Shown one piece after another: positions 1-10,898 of a stretch of 64,000 bases of DNA (position 1 is the stretch's first letter; each line of letters opens with the position of its first letter). The notes under the pieces are model-generated. The model ran no database searches. It had not been told where the DNA came from and saw nothing but the letters and a program-made list of their open reading frames with translations. The translations under genes and the position numbers were made by a program. The stretch is from Fictibacillus nanhaiensis (GTDB taxonomy: Bacteria; Bacillota; Bacilli; Bacillales; Fictibacillaceae). The stretch covers positions 62,001-126,000 of the forward strand of contig NZ_JAMBOD010000003.1 of the NCBI RefSeq assembly GCF_023715445.1, given 5' to 3'.

Positions 1-856
1 CAACATCCATCTGATTTTTAAACCAGGTGAATTGCCTTTTGGCATATCTTCTTGAATTTCGTTTTAAAAGGGATACTGCTTCTTCTAATGAAATTTCACC
101 TTTCAGGTATGGGAAAAGCTCCTTATACCCTATCGCTTTTGCAGCTAGGCTATTGCTTATATCTTGAGATAATAACCACTTTGCTTCCTCGAGGATACCC
201 GTCTCAATCATAAGATCTACACGTTTATTAATACGTTCATATAACGTTTCGCGGTTCATGGTTAAACCAACTAACGCAAGTTTATATGGTGACTCTTCTT
301 TGCCCTGTAAGTTACTTTGTTCCTCTGAAGGAATTTTACCCGTTTCAAAATATATTTCAAGAGCTCTGATTACCCTTTGAACATTATTAGGATGTATTTC
401 TTCTGCCCGGACAGGATCGATAGACCTTAACTCCTCATGTAAAGCTTCTGGTCCTTCTTTATCCGCTCTAATTTGCAGCTTTTCCCGGATCTCACTGTTT
501 TTGTGCACTTCTGAAAATTCATAATCATGTGTAACGGAACGAATATATAGTCCTGTTCCCCCAACAATGATTGGTATTTTCCCTCTATTATTAATATCAC
601 TGATAATTTTCTGTGCCTTTTCTTGAAACTCAGCGACGGAAAATGGTTCGTATGGTTCTTTAATATCAATCAGATAATGCGGGATGCCTTCTTTTTCATC
701 CTCCGTTATTTTAGCTGTACCGATATCTAATCCGCGGTATATCTGCATGGAATCCCCGCTGATAATTTCTCCATCGATCGCTTTAGCTAGTTCAATGCTT
801 GTTTTTGTCTTCCCAACAGCTGTTGGACCAACAATGACGACTAATTTATCCTTCAT
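1..856 (-). CDS. miaA: tRNA dimethylallyltransferase MiaA (3' end outside the window)
   Basis: It transfers a dimethylallyl group to A37 of tRNAs reading UNN codons, making i6A37, the substrate for MiaB encoded in this window. The N-terminus has a P-loop, GPTAVGKT at residues 10-17, followed by the DSMQIYRG motif. About 285 residues are visible without a stop, and the last visible part (RRYAKRQFTWFKNQ) is the conserved C-terminal region, so only roughly 30 residues are missing. The ATG at 856 lies 9 bases after the mutL stop, and that TAG is part of a TAGGAG ribosome binding site. It is therefore co-transcribed with mutS-mutL. This reading frame is open to the window edge. Confidence 0.95.
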   Translation of the reverse strand, partial: MKDKLVVIVGPTAVGKTKTSIELAKAIDGEIISGDSMQIYRGLDIGTAKITEDEKEGIPHYLIDIKEPYEPFSVAEFQEKAQKIISDINNRGKIPIIVGGTGLYIRSVTHDYEFSEVHKNSEIREKLQIRADKEGPEALHEELRSIDPVRAEEIHPNNVQRVIRALEIYFETGKIPSEEQSNLQGKEESPYKLALVGLTMNRETLYERINKRVDLMIETGILEEAKWLLSQDISNSLAAKAIGYKELFPYLKGEISLEEAVSLLKRNSRRYAKRQFTWFKNQMDV

Positions 857-865
857 GTTTAACTC

Positions 866-2719
866 CTACATCACTCGTTTAAACATCTTTTCGAGTTCAT
901 ATGTTGATAGATGAATCGTGATCGGCCTGCCATGAGGGCATGTATATGGATCTTCGGATTTACGCAAAGACTCAAGCAAAGCAAATATCTCATCGTTTCT
1001 AAGGTGATGGTTCGCTTTAATAGATCCTTTACACGACATCATGATGGCAGCTTCTTCTCTTAATTTTTTTATATCAATCCTTCTATGATCCAAGACCTGC
1101 TGGATAATATCCATGATCGTTTCTTTTTCATATCCCTTTGGAAACCACTGGGGATGCTCTCTTACAATAAACGTATTTTGTCCAAACGGTTCAAGAAACA
1201 GTCCGACCTGCCTTAAAAACTCAAGGTGATCCTCGATAAATGCAGATTCATGTGCAGTGTACTCAAATGTATAAGGAACAGTTAAAAGCTGCAGTTCCCG
1301 TTCTACTTGTCCTACTTTTTTTCGAAAATATTCATACTTAATTCTCTCTTGAGCAGCATGCTGATCAATTAGGTACAGGCCCTTTTCATTTTGGGCAAGG
1401 ATGTAGGTTCCGTGCATCTGTCCAATCGGATATAAGACTGGTATTTTTTCATTGCTAATTTCAGGATTCTCAGATAATGGAGTTACCTTTTCATTAGTTT
1501 CCGGAATATGTTTGGTTTCTAAAAGCGTATCAACCACTTCGTTGATTTTTTCTGCTTCCTGGAACTTTATCGGTGTTTCTACAGGATGCATTATTTTCTG
1601 ATTCAAGAAATCTGCGGAATCCTCCGGCTTGCTTTCTTCACTATTCTGTCGGTATTCAAATGAAAAAGAAGATTGTAGATCTGTTTCTTTATGCTTCTGC
1701 TCTTTCTTCTCAAAGTTTACTTCAGGGATGAGCTGCTGAGCTTTAATGACTTTTCTGAGTTCGTTTTCAACTAACTGAACGAGTTCTGTTTCTTTGCTTA
1801 ATCTTGCTTCATGTTTTGAGGGATGTACATTTACATCGATGATGGTTGGATCCATCTTAACAGATAGGATAGCGATCGGAAAACGCCCAATCGGCAAAAA
1901 AGTATGATATGCATTTTGTATGGCTTTTGAAAGAGCAAAGTTCTTTATATATCTTCCGTTCATAAAAAGGGAAATATATTGTCTGGAGGCCCTGTTCATC
2001 TCCGGTTTGGCGATATATCCTGTCACTTCATAATCCAGCGAAGTGCAAGAAACCGGAATCATATTCTTCGCAGTCTGGATGCCATAAACTGCTGCAATAA
2101 TCTGCAGCAGGTTTCCATTACCTGAAGTATGAAGCAATTCTTTTCCGTTATGCTTTAATCGGAAGGATACGTCCGGATTAGCTAAAGCAAGCCTGTTAAC
2201 AAGATCGGTAATGGTACCTAATTCAGTCTGAATCGTTTTAACGTGTTTCAGACGGGCAGGTGTATTATAAAATAGATTTCTTACTGTAAGATCCGTACCT
2301 TTTCTGCTGTTTGTTTGCTGCTGTTTAGTAACTTTACCATTCTCAATATACAAGTACGTTCCTGGTCCATTTCCTGTAGAAGATTTCAATTCAACCTGAG
2401 AAACGGAAGAAATACTCGGCAATGCTTCTCCACGAAAACCCATCGTCCGGATTTGGATAAGGTCCTGTTCGCTCTTGATCTTACTTGTCGCATGCCGATT
2501 AAAAGCGAGAACACAATCATCTGCTTCAATGCCGTCACCGTTATCCAGCACACGAATCAGCGACAATCCTCCTTCTTCCACTTCGATCTCAATTCTCTTT
2601 GCATTCGCATCGATCGAGTTTTCAACAAGTTCTTTCACAACTGAGGCAGGGCGTTCCACGACTTCTCCAGCTGCAATCTTATTGGATAAATGTTCATCTA
2701 GCTGTACGATTTTGCCCAT
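866..2719 (-). CDS. mutL: DNA mismatch repair protein MutL
   Basis: 617 residues, acting with MutS in post-replicative mismatch repair. The N-terminal GHKL ATPase is recognisable from [23 protein letters not shown] and GFRGEAL. A variable acidic/lysine-rich linker spans about residues 340-430. The C-terminal domain carries the endonuclease metal motif [12 protein letters not shown] (DQHAxxExxxxE) plus SCKGS and CPHGRP, so this is a nicking-type MutL, as expected in bacteria without MutH. It starts 14 bases after mutS stops and is followed closely by miaA. Confidence 0.97.
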   Translation of the reverse strand: MGKIVQLDEHLSNKIAAGEVVERPASVVKELVENSIDANAKRIEIEVEEGGLSLIRVLDNGDGIEADDCVLAFNRHATSKIKSEQDLIQIRTMGFRGEALPSISSVSQVELKSSTGNGPGTYLYIENGKVTKQQQTNSRKGTDLTVRNLFYNTPARLKHVKTIQTELGTITDLVNRLALANPDVSFRLKHNGKELLHTSGNGNLLQIIAAVYGIQTAKNMIPVSCTSLDYEVTGYIAKPEMNRASRQYISLFMNGRYIKNFALSKAIQNAYHTFLPIGRFPIAILSVKMDPTIIDVNVHPSKHEARLSKETELVQLVENELRKVIKAQQLIPEVNFEKKEQKHKETDLQSSFSFEYRQNSEESKPEDSADFLNQKIMHPVETPIKFQEAEKINEVVDTLLETKHIPETNEKVTPLSENPEISNEKIPVLYPIGQMHGTYILAQNEKGLYLIDQHAAQERIKYEYFRKKVGQVERELQLLTVPYTFEYTAHESAFIEDHLEFLRQVGLFLEPFGQNTFIVREHPQWFPKGYEKETIMDIIQQVLDHRRIDIKKLREEAAIMMSCKGSIKANHHLRNDEIFALLESLRKSEDPYTCPHGRPITIHLSTYELEKMFKRVM

Positions 2720-2733
2720 ATTTCCGCCTCCTT

Positions 2734-5328
2734 TTATTTCAGTTTTGTTTGAAGCTTATATAAAACATTCATCGCATCAAGAGGAGTCATTTCCAGCACA
2801 TTCATAGCTTTCAATTCTTTTATAACATCCATATCCTTCGAGTCTCTTTTTCTTGAAGTCGCGTTATGGTCGGCAAATAAGCTAAGCTGGCTTTCCATTA
2901 TATCTTCTTCTTTAGCCGCTGATACTTCTTGACTCGGAAGTGATTCGTTCTTTTCCTGTTTTTCGTATGTTTGCAGAATCGTTTTGGCTCTTTCGATGAC
3001 ATCTTGCGGAAGATCAGCAAGCTCTGCTACTTGAATACCAAAGCTTTTGTCTGCTTGTCCATCAATTACCTTATGCAAAAATACAAGACTTCCATTTTCT
3101 TCAACTGCACTTACAAAAACATTTTTCAATGATGGAAGTGATTTTTCTAAAACTGTCAGTTCATGATAATGGGTCGAAAATAAGGTTTTCGCCTGAATTC
3201 TTTCGTGAATAAATTCAATAATAGATTGAGCGAGCGCCATGCCGTCATAAGTAGAAGTTCCTCGTCCGATTTCATCAAGAAGAATTAAGCTGTTTTCAGT
3301 CGCACTAGTAAGCGCAAAGTTTGTTTCGAGCATCTCTACCATAAAAGTACTTTGTCCGCCTACTAAATCATCCGCTGCCCCAATACGGGTGAAAATCTGA
3401 TCAAACAAGGGGAGTTCTGCTTTTTCAGCAGGCACGAAACATCCGATCTGCATCATGATAGCCGTTAAAGCAAGCTGGCGCATATAGGTACTCTTACCTG
3501 CCATATTTGGTCCGGTGATCAACAGCATGTTTCTATCATTATTTAATAAAATATCATTTGGAACATATTCCTGAGCATCCATTACTTTTTCAACAACAGG
3601 ATGGCGTCCGCCGACGATCTCTACATTCCCATCCTCTGAAACTATTGGTCTGACATAACGGTATTGCTCACTGACCGCAGCGAAAGATTGCATGACATCC
3701 AGCTCAGAAATGGCACCTGCCAATTGCTGAAGCCCAGGGATGTATTGCTTCACATATTCTCTTACTTCCAGGAATAAAGTATGTTCCAGCCCTGTTATTT
3801 TTTCTTCTGCTTCTAGAATAATCCGTTCTTTCTCTTTTAGTTCAGGAGTAACATATCTCTCCGCATTGGCAAGAGTCTGCTTGCGTTCATATCTTTCAGC
3901 AGGAACCATTGAAAGATTTGATTTAGTAACCTCAATATAATAGCCAAATATTTTATTGAAGCCGATTTTTAGTGATTTAATTCCGGTATTCACTTTCTCC
4001 TGCTGCTCAAGGGCTGCAATCCATGCTTTCCCGTTCATGCTTGCATCCTTATATTCATCCAGCTTAGCATTGTACCCTTTTTTAATGATTCCGCCTTCTT
4101 TTATCTGAACAGGAGCTTCATCATGTATAGCAGAATCCAGATACTGAGCCAGTTCTTTATGATCCTGCATCTTTTCATCAAGTTCAGCAGCATAATCACC
4201 AGGTATCTGTTTAATCTTTTCTTTAAGAACTGGAACGCTTAATAGTGATTTTTTCAACTGGACTAAATCTCTCGGACTTGCATTCCCATAAGAGATCTTA
4301 GCGATCAGCCGTTCCATATCATACACTGATTTCAGCTGTTCTTTCATTTCTTCCCGTATAAAAAACTCTCCGATTAGATTCTCGACTAATTGTAACCGTT
4401 TTTCGATGGTTTTCTTTACAAACAACGGTTCCTCTACCCACTGCTTTAGTTTTCTGGCGCCCATGGCTGTCATTGTTGCATCTAACAGCCATAATAATGA
4501 GCCTTTCTTTCCCTTGGCACGAATGGATTCTGTTAATTCCAGATTTCGTTTCGAAAAAGCATCAAGCTTCATTCTTTGATCGTTCTGCTGGAATTCAACT
4601 GGTTTAAGATGCTGAAAGGAACGTTTCTGCGTATAGCTTAAATAGTGAAACAGCCTTCCTGATGCTTTAAGCAATGAGGGCAGAGAAACATCTCTTACCA
4701 GATGCTGAAACTTATCATCTATCGAATTCTCTGTCTGGATAGATACCGATGCCTGCCCATTCAATGAGATCTTTTCGTTCCAATCGTTATGTAAATTTTC
4801 ATCACCTACGATCTCCTTAACACCGTGGCTTAACAGCAACTGAATGAATGACAGCTGACTTCCGCTGTATGTATAACCTTTTAATTCCCCTGTAGACAGG
4901 TCACATAGTACGTAAGCATATAGATCTTCTTCAGTTTCAATAGAAACTAGATAATTATTTTCCCGGTCTTGCAGCAGATGATCATCGATAACGGTACCTG
5001 GCGTAATAATCTGAATAACCTCACGCTTCACGACACCAACTGACTGCTTAGGGTCTTCTACTTGTTCACATATCGCTACTTTATGCCCGTTTTCTACGAG
5101 CGTCTTAATATACCCGGAAGAAGAATGATAGGGTACACCGCACATTGGGATGCGATCCTTGCTTCCTCCATCTCTGCTCGTTAATGTAATCTCTAAAATT
5201 TGGGCTGCCTGAACAGCGTCTTCAAAAAACATTTCATAAAAATCGCCTAAACGAAAAAATAAAAAGGCATCTTGATGAGCTGCCTTGATTGATAAATATT
5301 GTTGTATCATTGGAGTATACTGCGACAT
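2734..5328 (-). CDS. mutS: DNA mismatch repair protein MutS
   Basis: 864 residues, recognising mismatches and small loops. The mismatch-reading Phe-x-Glu is at residues 30-32 (GDFYEMF), the Walker A is GPNMAGKST, and the ABC-type ATPase domain includes [12 protein letters not shown]. Near the C-terminus QLSLF is a beta-clamp binding pentapeptide. I chose the ATG at 5328 because AGGTG precedes it at a suitable distance and the protein then begins MSQYTPM, as in the family. An in-frame ATG at 5346 would add six residues without a good ribosome binding site. First gene of mutS-mutL-miaA, with its own extended -10 promoter. Confidence 0.96.
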   Translation of the reverse strand: MSQYTPMIQQYLSIKAAHQDAFLFFRLGDFYEMFFEDAVQAAQILEITLTSRDGGSKDRIPMCGVPYHSSSGYIKTLVENGHKVAICEQVEDPKQSVGVVKREVIQIITPGTVIDDHLLQDRENNYLVSIETEEDLYAYVLCDLSTGELKGYTYSGSQLSFIQLLLSHGVKEIVGDENLHNDWNEKISLNGQASVSIQTENSIDDKFQHLVRDVSLPSLLKASGRLFHYLSYTQKRSFQHLKPVEFQQNDQRMKLDAFSKRNLELTESIRAKGKKGSLLWLLDATMTAMGARKLKQWVEEPLFVKKTIEKRLQLVENLIGEFFIREEMKEQLKSVYDMERLIAKISYGNASPRDLVQLKKSLLSVPVLKEKIKQIPGDYAAELDEKMQDHKELAQYLDSAIHDEAPVQIKEGGIIKKGYNAKLDEYKDASMNGKAWIAALEQQEKVNTGIKSLKIGFNKIFGYYIEVTKSNLSMVPAERYERKQTLANAERYVTPELKEKERIILEAEEKITGLEHTLFLEVREYVKQYIPGLQQLAGAISELDVMQSFAAVSEQYRYVRPIVSEDGNVEIVGGRHPVVEKVMDAQEYVPNDILLNNDRNMLLITGPNMAGKSTYMRQLALTAIMMQIGCFVPAEKAELPLFDQIFTRIGAADDLVGGQSTFMVEMLETNFALTSATENSLILLDEIGRGTSTYDGMALAQSIIEFIHERIQAKTLFSTHYHELTVLEKSLPSLKNVFVSAVEENGSLVFLHKVIDGQADKSFGIQVAELADLPQDVIERAKTILQTYEKQEKNESLPSQEVSAAKEEDIMESQLSLFADHNATSRKRDSKDMDVIKELKAMNVLEMTPLDAMNVLYKLQTKLK

Positions 5329-5363
5329 TTTTTCACCTATCTTCATAACATTTCGATGTTGCT

Positions 5364-5392
5364 ATTATATCATAACTCACCATTTCATTTCG
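5364..5392 (-). promoter_or_regulatory. Putative sigma-A promoter of mutS (extended -10)
   Basis: On the minus strand the segment reads TGATATAAT, a perfect TATAAT (5364-5369) preceded by TG one base upstream, i.e. an extended -10. The -35 position is weak. It lies between the cotE terminator and the mutS start. Confidence 0.5.
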
Positions 5393-5404
5393 TTTTTATA
5401 GGCA

Positions 5405-5432
5405 TGAAAAAAACGGGAAACAATCTCCCGTT
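5405..5432 (-). terminator. Rho-independent terminator of cotE
   Basis: AACGGGA (5412-5418) and TCCCGTT (5426-5432) form a 7-bp stem with a 7-base loop. On the minus strand it is followed by a run of T (5407-5413). It starts 8 bases past the cotE stop. Confidence 0.85.
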
Positions 5433-5439
5433 CAGGTAA

Positions 5440-6012
5440 TTATTCTTCTAAATCACCGACTAGAAAATTCGGATCAAGATCTTCAAAATTTTCATCTTCT
5501 ACATCGAATTCCCAATCTCTCATATTCTCATCATCGAATCCGTCAGGGTTTACATAGACGCATACCTTAGTCTCACCTATAATTTCACATACAAACTCTC
5601 GTTCTACTTGAACAATAACTTTATTGCCATTAGGTGAAATAGTAGCTTCTAACGTATTAGGCTCCTGCAGAGCACGACATGTTACTTCATACTGATTTCC
5701 AAGTGCATGTTTATCCCGTACACTTAAATCCACTTTATCTTTAAAGTGAATGGTTTCAGTTACCACTTCCGTTCTTGTGTTATCGTTATACGAATACCAA
5801 ACATTAATATCATAGCTTCCTTCAACTTCAACACATTCGTCAATTTTTTTTGGTTTATAGGCATGGTTGATAATCCAGCATCCTAATATACTGCTGGGAC
5901 GATGTGCCGGTGTGATCGTATGGGTTGCCTGAGAAAACTTTCTTCCTTTCCCGCACACCGCTTTTGTAATGATCTCTCTGTAAGTCAGTTCCTGTTCAAC
6001 ACTTCTGGACAT
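5440..6012 (-). CDS. cotE: Spore coat morphogenetic protein CotE
   Basis: 190 residues. CotE forms the layer in the mother cell onto which outer coat proteins assemble. The conserved core [25 protein letters not shown] and DINVWYSYN is intact, and the C-terminus is a long acidic tail (about residues 160-190, rich in D and E), typical of the family. Start chosen at ATG 6012, preceded by AGGAGG at 9 bases. Longer in-frame extensions are not preceded by a ribosome binding site. Flanked by its own terminator and by a sigma-K-like promoter, it is a single-gene unit between ymcA and mutS, as in B. subtilis. Confidence 0.95.
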   Translation of the reverse strand: MSRSVEQELTYREIITKAVCGKGRKFSQATHTITPAHRPSSILGCWIINHAYKPKKIDECVEVEGSYDINVWYSYNDNTRTEVVTETIHFKDKVDLSVRDKHALGNQYEVTCRALQEPNTLEATISPNGNKVIVQVEREFVCEIIGETKVCVYVNPDGFDDENMRDWEFDVEDENFEDLDPNFLVGDLEE

Positions 6013-6043
6013 ACATGAATCCCTCCTATATCCGGTCTCCATA

Positions 6044-6072
6044 CATTTTATGCAGGGCGAATGCCTATTGTG
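6044..6072 (-). promoter_or_regulatory. Putative sigma-K promoter of cotE
   Basis: On the minus strand: CACA (6069-6072), 16 bases, then CATAAAATG (6044-6052). This fits the sigma-K pattern mACm-N16-CATAnnnTA except for G in place of the last A. B. subtilis cotE is known to have sigma-E and sigma-K promoters. The same CATAnnnTG form recurs before dpaA in this window. Confidence 0.5.
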
Positions 6073-6284
6073 CTTACTAATCCTAAATCGAAACAATTAG
6101 TTTATGTATATGGGCGTTTGTTGTCCAATGTTCAAGAAATATTTATTATGTACGGTACGTGAAATTTATAGTGGTTCTATAAAGTTAACTTCATGCCATT
6201 ATGACGGTGCATTTATCGAATAGCCAATAAAAATGAGATACGAGCATAAATTATTTCGAAGGATCATAATTGCTGTTTGAAGAC
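6073..6284. other. Intergenic stretch upstream of cotE, no gene seen
   Basis: AT-rich segment between the ymcA terminator and the cotE sigma-K-like promoter. No reading frame with a credible ribosome binding site is visible on either strand. An upstream sigma-E promoter for cotE would be expected here, but I cannot assign one convincingly. Confidence 0.5.
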
Positions 6285-6316
6285 TAAAAAAACGATGCCA
6301 GAATCAGGCATCGTTT
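6285..6316 (-). terminator. Rho-independent terminator of miaB-ymcA
   Basis: AACGATGCC (6291-6299) pairs with GGCATCGTT (6307-6315), giving a 9-bp stem with a 7-base loop. On the minus strand it is followed by a T-run. Confidence 0.9.
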
Positions 6317-6329
6317 GTAAAAATTAATA

Positions 6330-6764
6330 TTAGTGGCAGCCGCAGCCTCCAGGTGTACAGCCTTCCTGGGAACCAGTTGTTCCTTTAAGAAGATCTCCTC
6401 CAGTGGATTCAATAATTTCATCTGTCACTTTGTTTGAAATGGTATGAGAAACCATTTGCAGGATATCATTCACGTCACTTTGAGACTGTTTAAATTCCTG
6501 CACAACTGGGATGCTGTCTAATTCAGCCATTAAATCGTCAATCTTTTCTTCAACTTCTCTAGACGCTTCATGCTTTTGATAATGCTGAAGGTTTACAGCT
6601 TGCTTTTGAAGATTTTTGATCTGTCCCATCAATTTTGCGACGTTCGCATTCGTATTGATTTGGGCTTCTGCTTTTTTAAAGAACTCAACTTCTTCTGTTG
6701 TTGCGATCATTTTTGCCAGTTCTTTCGCTTTACCTAATATTTCTTCTTTTGTATAAGTTGTCAT
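6330..6764 (-). CDS. ymcA: RicA (YmcA), subunit of the RicAFT (YlbF-YmcA-YaaT) complex
   Basis: 144 residues, helical YlbF/YmcA family protein. In B. subtilis RicA works with RicF and RicT in mRNA maturation by RNase Y and in sporulation, competence and biofilm development. The complex binds iron-sulfur clusters through cysteines. Here the C-terminal tail has three cysteines, C136, C141 and C143 (GCTPGGCGCH). The ATG at 6764 overlaps the miaB stop as TAATG, with GAGGTGG upstream, so the two genes are translationally coupled. The RNase Y gene itself lies 8 kb upstream in the window. Confidence 0.93.
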   Translation of the reverse strand: MTTYTKEEILGKAKELAKMIATTEEVEFFKKAEAQINTNANVAKLMGQIKNLQKQAVNLQHYQKHEASREVEEKIDDLMAELDSIPVVQEFKQSQSDVNDILQMVSHTISNKVTDEIIESTGGDLLKGTTGSQEGCTPGGCGCH

Positions 6765-8281
6765 TAGCTTACCACCTCTGATTTTTCTGCTACTAATTCT
6801 CCGCCAAGATTCCAAGTTTTGGCATCTGTGATCATAACTTTAACAATTTCACCGATCAGGTGTTTAGGAGCTTTAAAGTTTACTACTTTATTTGAACCCG
6901 TATGACCAGTTAACACGTCAGGATTTTTTTTGCTTTCTCCCTCAACGAGCACTTCTACAACCTTACCTACGTAAGCCTGATTTTTTCGGAGTGAAATATC
7001 GTTTAATACATTGTTCAAGCGCTGAAGACGCTCACGTTTAACTTCCATTGGGACGTTATCCTTCATCTTCGCTGCTGGTGTACCCTCACGTGGTGAATAG
7101 ATAAACGTATAAGCTGCATCGTACTCCACTTCTTTAACAAGCGAAATCGTATCCTCGAACTGTTCATCAGTCTCATTCGGGAATCCAACAATAATGTCTG
7201 TCGTCAAAGCAGCATTTGGTATTGCTGCTTTAATTTTGTTTACAAGTTCCATATAATGTTCTCGAGTATATTTACGAGCCATCAATTTTAAGATGTCGCT
7301 ATTACCGTGTTGAACAGGAAGATGAATGTGATCCACTATATTTCCGCCTTTCGCGAGCACTTCGATCAAGCGGTCATCAAAATCACGCGGATGGCTGGTC
7401 GTAAAACGGAGTCTTGGGATATCAATCTTTCGGATCTCGTCCATAAGATCTCCAAGTCCATAATCCAAATCTTCGAAATCTTTGCCGTAAGCATTTACAT
7501 TCTGCCCTAACAATGTAACTTCCTTGTAGCCTTCTCTTGCCAGCTGTCTGACTTCATCGATAATATCTTGAGGATGCCTGCTTCGTTCCTTACCGCGAGT
7601 GTATGGAACGATACAATACGTACAGAACTTATCACAGCCGTACATAATGTTAACCCAGCCTTTTACATTACCTTTACGCTTTCTGGGAAGATTTTCAACG
7701 ATATCTCCTTCTTTTGACCAAACTTCCACAACCATCTCTTTAGAAAACAGAGCATTTTCAATGATCTGCGGCAACCGGTGTATATTGTGAGTACCAAAGA
7801 TCATGTCTACTTGCGGATAAGTCGATAAAATCCGGTTTACAACAGATTCTTCCTGTGACATGCAGCCGCAAACACCTAAAAGCAAGTTTGGATTATTTGC
7901 TTTTGTATGTTTTAAGTGACCCAGTTCACCAAATACCTTATTTTCAGCATTTTCACGAATCGCACATGTATTTAACAGGATAACATCCGCATCCTCAGTT
8001 GAGTTCGTTACTTCATATCCCATTTCATTCAAGATTCCAGCCATGACCTCCGTGTCATGTTCGTTCATTTGGCAGCCGTAAGTACGGATATAGAATTTTT
8101 TTCCGGCACCAATATTTTTTAGGTTTTCTGGAATAGTGAAATCCTTTAAAATCTGAGTCTGCTCTTTCCCGCGTTTTTTCGCATCTTTCAAAGAAGGTGG
8201 AGCATATGTTGTTTGGAAATATTGTGAGTAGTCTCTTTTTTTATCATTATTGACCGTTTTGTTGTCTTTAGTAGTATCCAA
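6764..8281 (-). CDS. miaB: tRNA-2-methylthio-N6-dimethylallyladenosine synthase MiaB
   Basis: 505 residues. A radical-SAM methylthiotransferase converting i6A37 to ms2i6A37 in tRNA, downstream of MiaA. The auxiliary cluster cysteines C70 ([11 protein letters not shown]), C106 (NTCAIREN) and C140 (VCGCM) and the radical-SAM CxxxCxxC (C216, C220, C223) are all present. A C-terminal TRAM domain starts near residue 440. The start is TTG at 8281, with AAGGAG about 10 bases upstream; no in-frame ATG occurs before residue 72. The gene is coupled to ymcA. Confidence 0.96.
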   Translation of the reverse strand: MDTTKDNKTVNNDKKRDYSQYFQTTYAPPSLKDAKKRGKEQTQILKDFTIPENLKNIGAGKKFYIRTYGCQMNEHDTEVMAGILNEMGYEVTNSTEDADVILLNTCAIRENAENKVFGELGHLKHTKANNPNLLLGVCGCMSQEESVVNRILSTYPQVDMIFGTHNIHRLPQIIENALFSKEMVVEVWSKEGDIVENLPRKRKGNVKGWVNIMYGCDKFCTYCIVPYTRGKERSRHPQDIIDEVRQLAREGYKEVTLLGQNVNAYGKDFEDLDYGLGDLMDEIRKIDIPRLRFTTSHPRDFDDRLIEVLAKGGNIVDHIHLPVQHGNSDILKLMARKYTREHYMELVNKIKAAIPNAALTTDIIVGFPNETDEQFEDTISLVKEVEYDAAYTFIYSPREGTPAAKMKDNVPMEVKRERLQRLNNVLNDISLRKNQAYVGKVVEVLVEGESKKNPDVLTGHTGSNKVVNFKAPKHLIGEIVKVMITDAKTWNLGGELVAEKSEVVS

Positions 8282-8364
8282 GACCCTTTCACTCCTTACT
8301 GCCTTTTACTGCATTTTAACGTTTATTTATTTCATGAGATTGCTTATTTGTACCTAACTGTAAC

Positions 8365-8393
8365 ATTATATCAAATAAATGGCTGTAATAAAA
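8365..8393 (-). promoter_or_regulatory. Putative sigma-A promoter of miaB-ymcA (extended -10)
   Basis: TGATATAAT on the minus strand, with TATAAT at 8365-8370. The -35 hexamer at 17-base spacing (TTTTAT, 8388-8393) is poor. The extended -10 compensates. Confidence 0.5.
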
Positions 8394-8452
8394 CGTGAAA
8401 TCCTTCTAGTTTACATAATGTTATTATGGTAAATTGAATGATTTTGCCAAAC

Positions 8453-8479
8453 AAAAAAGAAGGATTACTCCTTCTTTTT
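8453..8479 (-). terminator. Rho-independent terminator of tdh-kbl
   Basis: AAAAAGAAGGA (8454-8464), loop TTAC, TCCTTCTTTTT (8469-8479): an 11-bp perfect stem with U-rich 3' side. It starts 6 bases after the kbl stop. Confidence 0.88.
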
Positions 8480-8485
8480 AAATCG

Positions 8486-9661
8486 TTAAATAATTTCCAG
8501 TTCTTTTCCTGCTTTTTCAAACGCATCTAAAGCAGCCTGTAATTCTTCTCTTGTATGCTGTGCAGTTACGATTGTACGTACACGTGCTTTTCCTTTTGCT
8601 ACGGTCGGGAATGCAATACCTTGTGCGAATACACCATATTTTAAAAGCGTATCGGAAAGCTTATGTGCTAAAGCATCATCACCAACAAGTACTGGAGTGA
8701 TCGGAGTTTCACTTACTCCAGTATCAAATCCTAAATCCTTCAGTCCAGCTTTAAAGAATTTTGTGTTTTCCCACAGTCTTTCCATATGTTCCGGCTCTTC
8801 CTCGAGCACATCGATAGCAGCTGAACTTGCTGCAATAACCGCAGGCGGATGAGAGGTACTAAATAAGAAGGGACGTCCCTTATGAATCAAATAATCTCTT
8901 AATGTTTGTGTACTTGCAATATAGCCTCCAAGAACACCAATTGCTTTACTTAATGTACCTACTTGAATGTGTACGCGACCATTCAAGTTAAAGTGATCGA
9001 TTGTTCCGCGTCCGTTTGATCCCAGCACGCCGCTTGCATGAGCGTCGTCAACCATAACTAGTGCATCATACTTTTCTGCAAGTTCTACGATCCCCGGCAG
9101 AGGTGCAATATTACCGTCCATCGAGAATACACCATCTGTTACTACGATTCTTTTTCTATATTCTTGTGTTTCTTTTAAAGCTGCTTCTAAATCTTCTAAA
9201 TCGACATGCTTGTAGATTCTTCTTTTTGCTTTTGTTAAACGAATTCCGTCAATAATGGAAGCGTGATTTAATTCATCAGAAATAACAACATCCTGTTCTG
9301 TCAAAATCGCAGATAGAATTCCCTGATTTGTAGAAAAACCAGATTGGAAAACAAGACATGCTTCCGTGTGTTTGAATTCAGCAAGTTTTTTTTCAAATTC
9401 TTCATGCATGGAAAGAGTCCCAGCTATAGTACGCACTGATCCTGTCCCTACACCGTATTTTTCAACCGCTTCTAAAGCAGCCTCTTTCATTTTCGGATGA
9501 CTCGTAAGCCCTAAATAATTGTTTGAAGAAAGCTGAATAACTTCCTTGCCGTTAATCACAACTTTAGATCCCTGTTCGGATTCTAGAGGGACAAGCTTTC
9601 TAAACGTTCCCTCTTTTTTCATGTGGTCTAATTCTTCTTGTAAGTATTCAAAACCTTTCAT
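8486..9661 (-). CDS. kbl: Glycine C-acetyltransferase (2-amino-3-ketobutyrate CoA ligase)
   Basis: 391 residues, fold-type I PLP enzyme of the alpha-oxoamine synthase family. It cleaves 2-amino-3-ketobutyrate with CoA to glycine and acetyl-CoA, the second step of threonine catabolism. The PLP lysine is K239 in VGTLSKAIG, and [10 protein letters not shown] supplies the cofactor aspartate and histidine. ATG at 9661 gives the usual family length; AAGGGG lies upstream. It follows tdh by 17 bases and forms a two-gene operon with it. BioF-type enzymes are related, but the tdh neighbour settles the assignment. Confidence 0.95.
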   Translation of the reverse strand: MKGFEYLQEELDHMKKEGTFRKLVPLESEQGSKVVINGKEVIQLSSNNYLGLTSHPKMKEAALEAVEKYGVGTGSVRTIAGTLSMHEEFEKKLAEFKHTEACLVFQSGFSTNQGILSAILTEQDVVISDELNHASIIDGIRLTKAKRRIYKHVDLEDLEAALKETQEYRKRIVVTDGVFSMDGNIAPLPGIVELAEKYDALVMVDDAHASGVLGSNGRGTIDHFNLNGRVHIQVGTLSKAIGVLGGYIASTQTLRDYLIHKGRPFLFSTSHPPAVIAASSAAIDVLEEEPEHMERLWENTKFFKAGLKDLGFDTGVSETPITPVLVGDDALAHKLSDTLLKYGVFAQGIAFPTVAKGKARVRTIVTAQHTREELQAALDAFEKAGKELEII

Positions 9662-9678
9662 CACTATCAAACCCCTTT

Positions 9679-10707
9679 CTAAGGAATAAGAACTACTTTT
9701 CCACAATTGCCTTTTATCATTAAGTCAAAGCCTTCCTCAAACTGTTCCATTGGAAGCGTATGGGTGATAATTGTTTCTGGGTGCATGCTTCCGGATTGTA
9801 AAAGTCCGGATACTTGCTGCCACGTTTCATACATTTTTCTTCCTGTGATACCTTGTACTGTTACACCTTTGAATACAACATCATTAGTCAGGTCAATTTC
9901 AACAGGCTTAACAGGCAGACTTAAGATGGATACACGTCCGCCGTTAGTGATCATTTTGAACCCTTGGTCGATCGCAACTGGATGACCGCTCATTTCACAA
10001 ACCACGTCCACACCATTTCCGTCTGTAAGCTCCATCACTCTTTCAACTGGATCTTCATTCTTAGGGTTGATCACAGAAGTAGCTCCAATTTTTTTCGCTA
10101 AATCCAGACGGTATTCATTAAGATCTAATGCGATGACCTGGCTGGCTCCTGCAGCTTTAGCAACGTTTACAGCCATAATGCCGATAGGTCCGCAGCCGAT
10201 GACTGCAACGGTTTTCCCTGCTACATCACCAGCAAGAACAGTATGAACAGCATTGCCCATCGGTTCTTGAATGGAGCCATGTTCAAAAGGCATATTGGAA
10301 TCGTTTTTCCAAATGTTTTCAGCTGGCATTGCAACATATTCTGCAAAACAGCCATGTGTATCGACACCGATGATTTTTGTATTTTTACAAATATGAAACT
10401 GTCCTTTTAAACATTGCGGACAAGAATGACAAACTATATGTGTTTCTGCAGATACATGATCACCAACGTTAACGTTTGTTACAGAACTTCCCACTTTTTC
10501 TACGATTCCTGAAAACTCATGACCAAATACATAAGGAGTCTTTACTCTGCTCTGCGACCATTCATCCCACGTATAAATATGGACATCTGTCCCGCAGATT
10601 GAAGTAGCTTTAACTTTGATCAATACTTCATTCTCATTAATCTGAGGTATATCGACTGTCTCTAATCTAGCACCGTAACCTGCATGATGCTTAACAATTG
10701 CTTTCAT
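9679..10707 (-). CDS. tdh: L-threonine 3-dehydrogenase
   Basis: 342 residues, zinc-dependent medium-chain dehydrogenase making 2-amino-3-ketobutyrate from threonine with NAD+. Catalytic zinc ligands C38, H63 and E64 are present, the structural zinc cysteines are C93, C96, C99 and C107, and GCGPIG is the NAD-binding turn. The start is uncertain. ATG 10707 has GGAAGG close by, whereas a TTG at 10719 lies 8 bases after a stronger GAGGAG and would add four residues (MEGK). A GTG at 10728 overlaps that GAGGAG and is unlikely. First gene of tdh-kbl. Confidence 0.93.
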   Translation of the reverse strand: MKAIVKHHAGYGARLETVDIPQINENEVLIKVKATSICGTDVHIYTWDEWSQSRVKTPYVFGHEFSGIVEKVGSSVTNVNVGDHVSAETHIVCHSCPQCLKGQFHICKNTKIIGVDTHGCFAEYVAMPAENIWKNDSNMPFEHGSIQEPMGNAVHTVLAGDVAGKTVAVIGCGPIGIMAVNVAKAAGASQVIALDLNEYRLDLAKKIGATSVINPKNEDPVERVMELTDGNGVDVVCEMSGHPVAIDQGFKMITNGGRVSILSLPVKPVEIDLTNDVVFKGVTVQGITGRKMYETWQQVSGLLQSGSMHPETIITHTLPMEQFEEGFDLMIKGNCGKVVLIP

Positions 10708-10863
10708 TTTTCCTTCCAAACTGAACACTCCTCACTAAACATCAAATATCATATCCATCACAATTGTACATTTAATAAATAATGAGGTAAAGAGCAGTGT
10801 TCACGTCAGATGGACATTCGGGGATACCAAAAAAAATTTTAAAAATTTTTTAATAAGAAGTAA

Positions 10864-10895
10864 AATGCCTCCTCCAAAAAATAGGAGAAGGCATT
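10864..10895 (-). terminator. Terminator of korAB
   Basis: AATGCCTCCTCC (10864-10875) pairs with GGAGAAGGCATT (10884-10895) with one mismatch. The T-rich tail on the minus strand is interrupted (TTTTAC), so it is weaker than its neighbours. Confidence 0.65.
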
Positions 10896-10898
10896 GTT

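Noticed and set aside
5329-5346. Upstream ATG of mutS at 5346
   Set aside because: No ribosome binding site; the AGGTG sits before the ATG at 5328, which also matches the family N-terminus.
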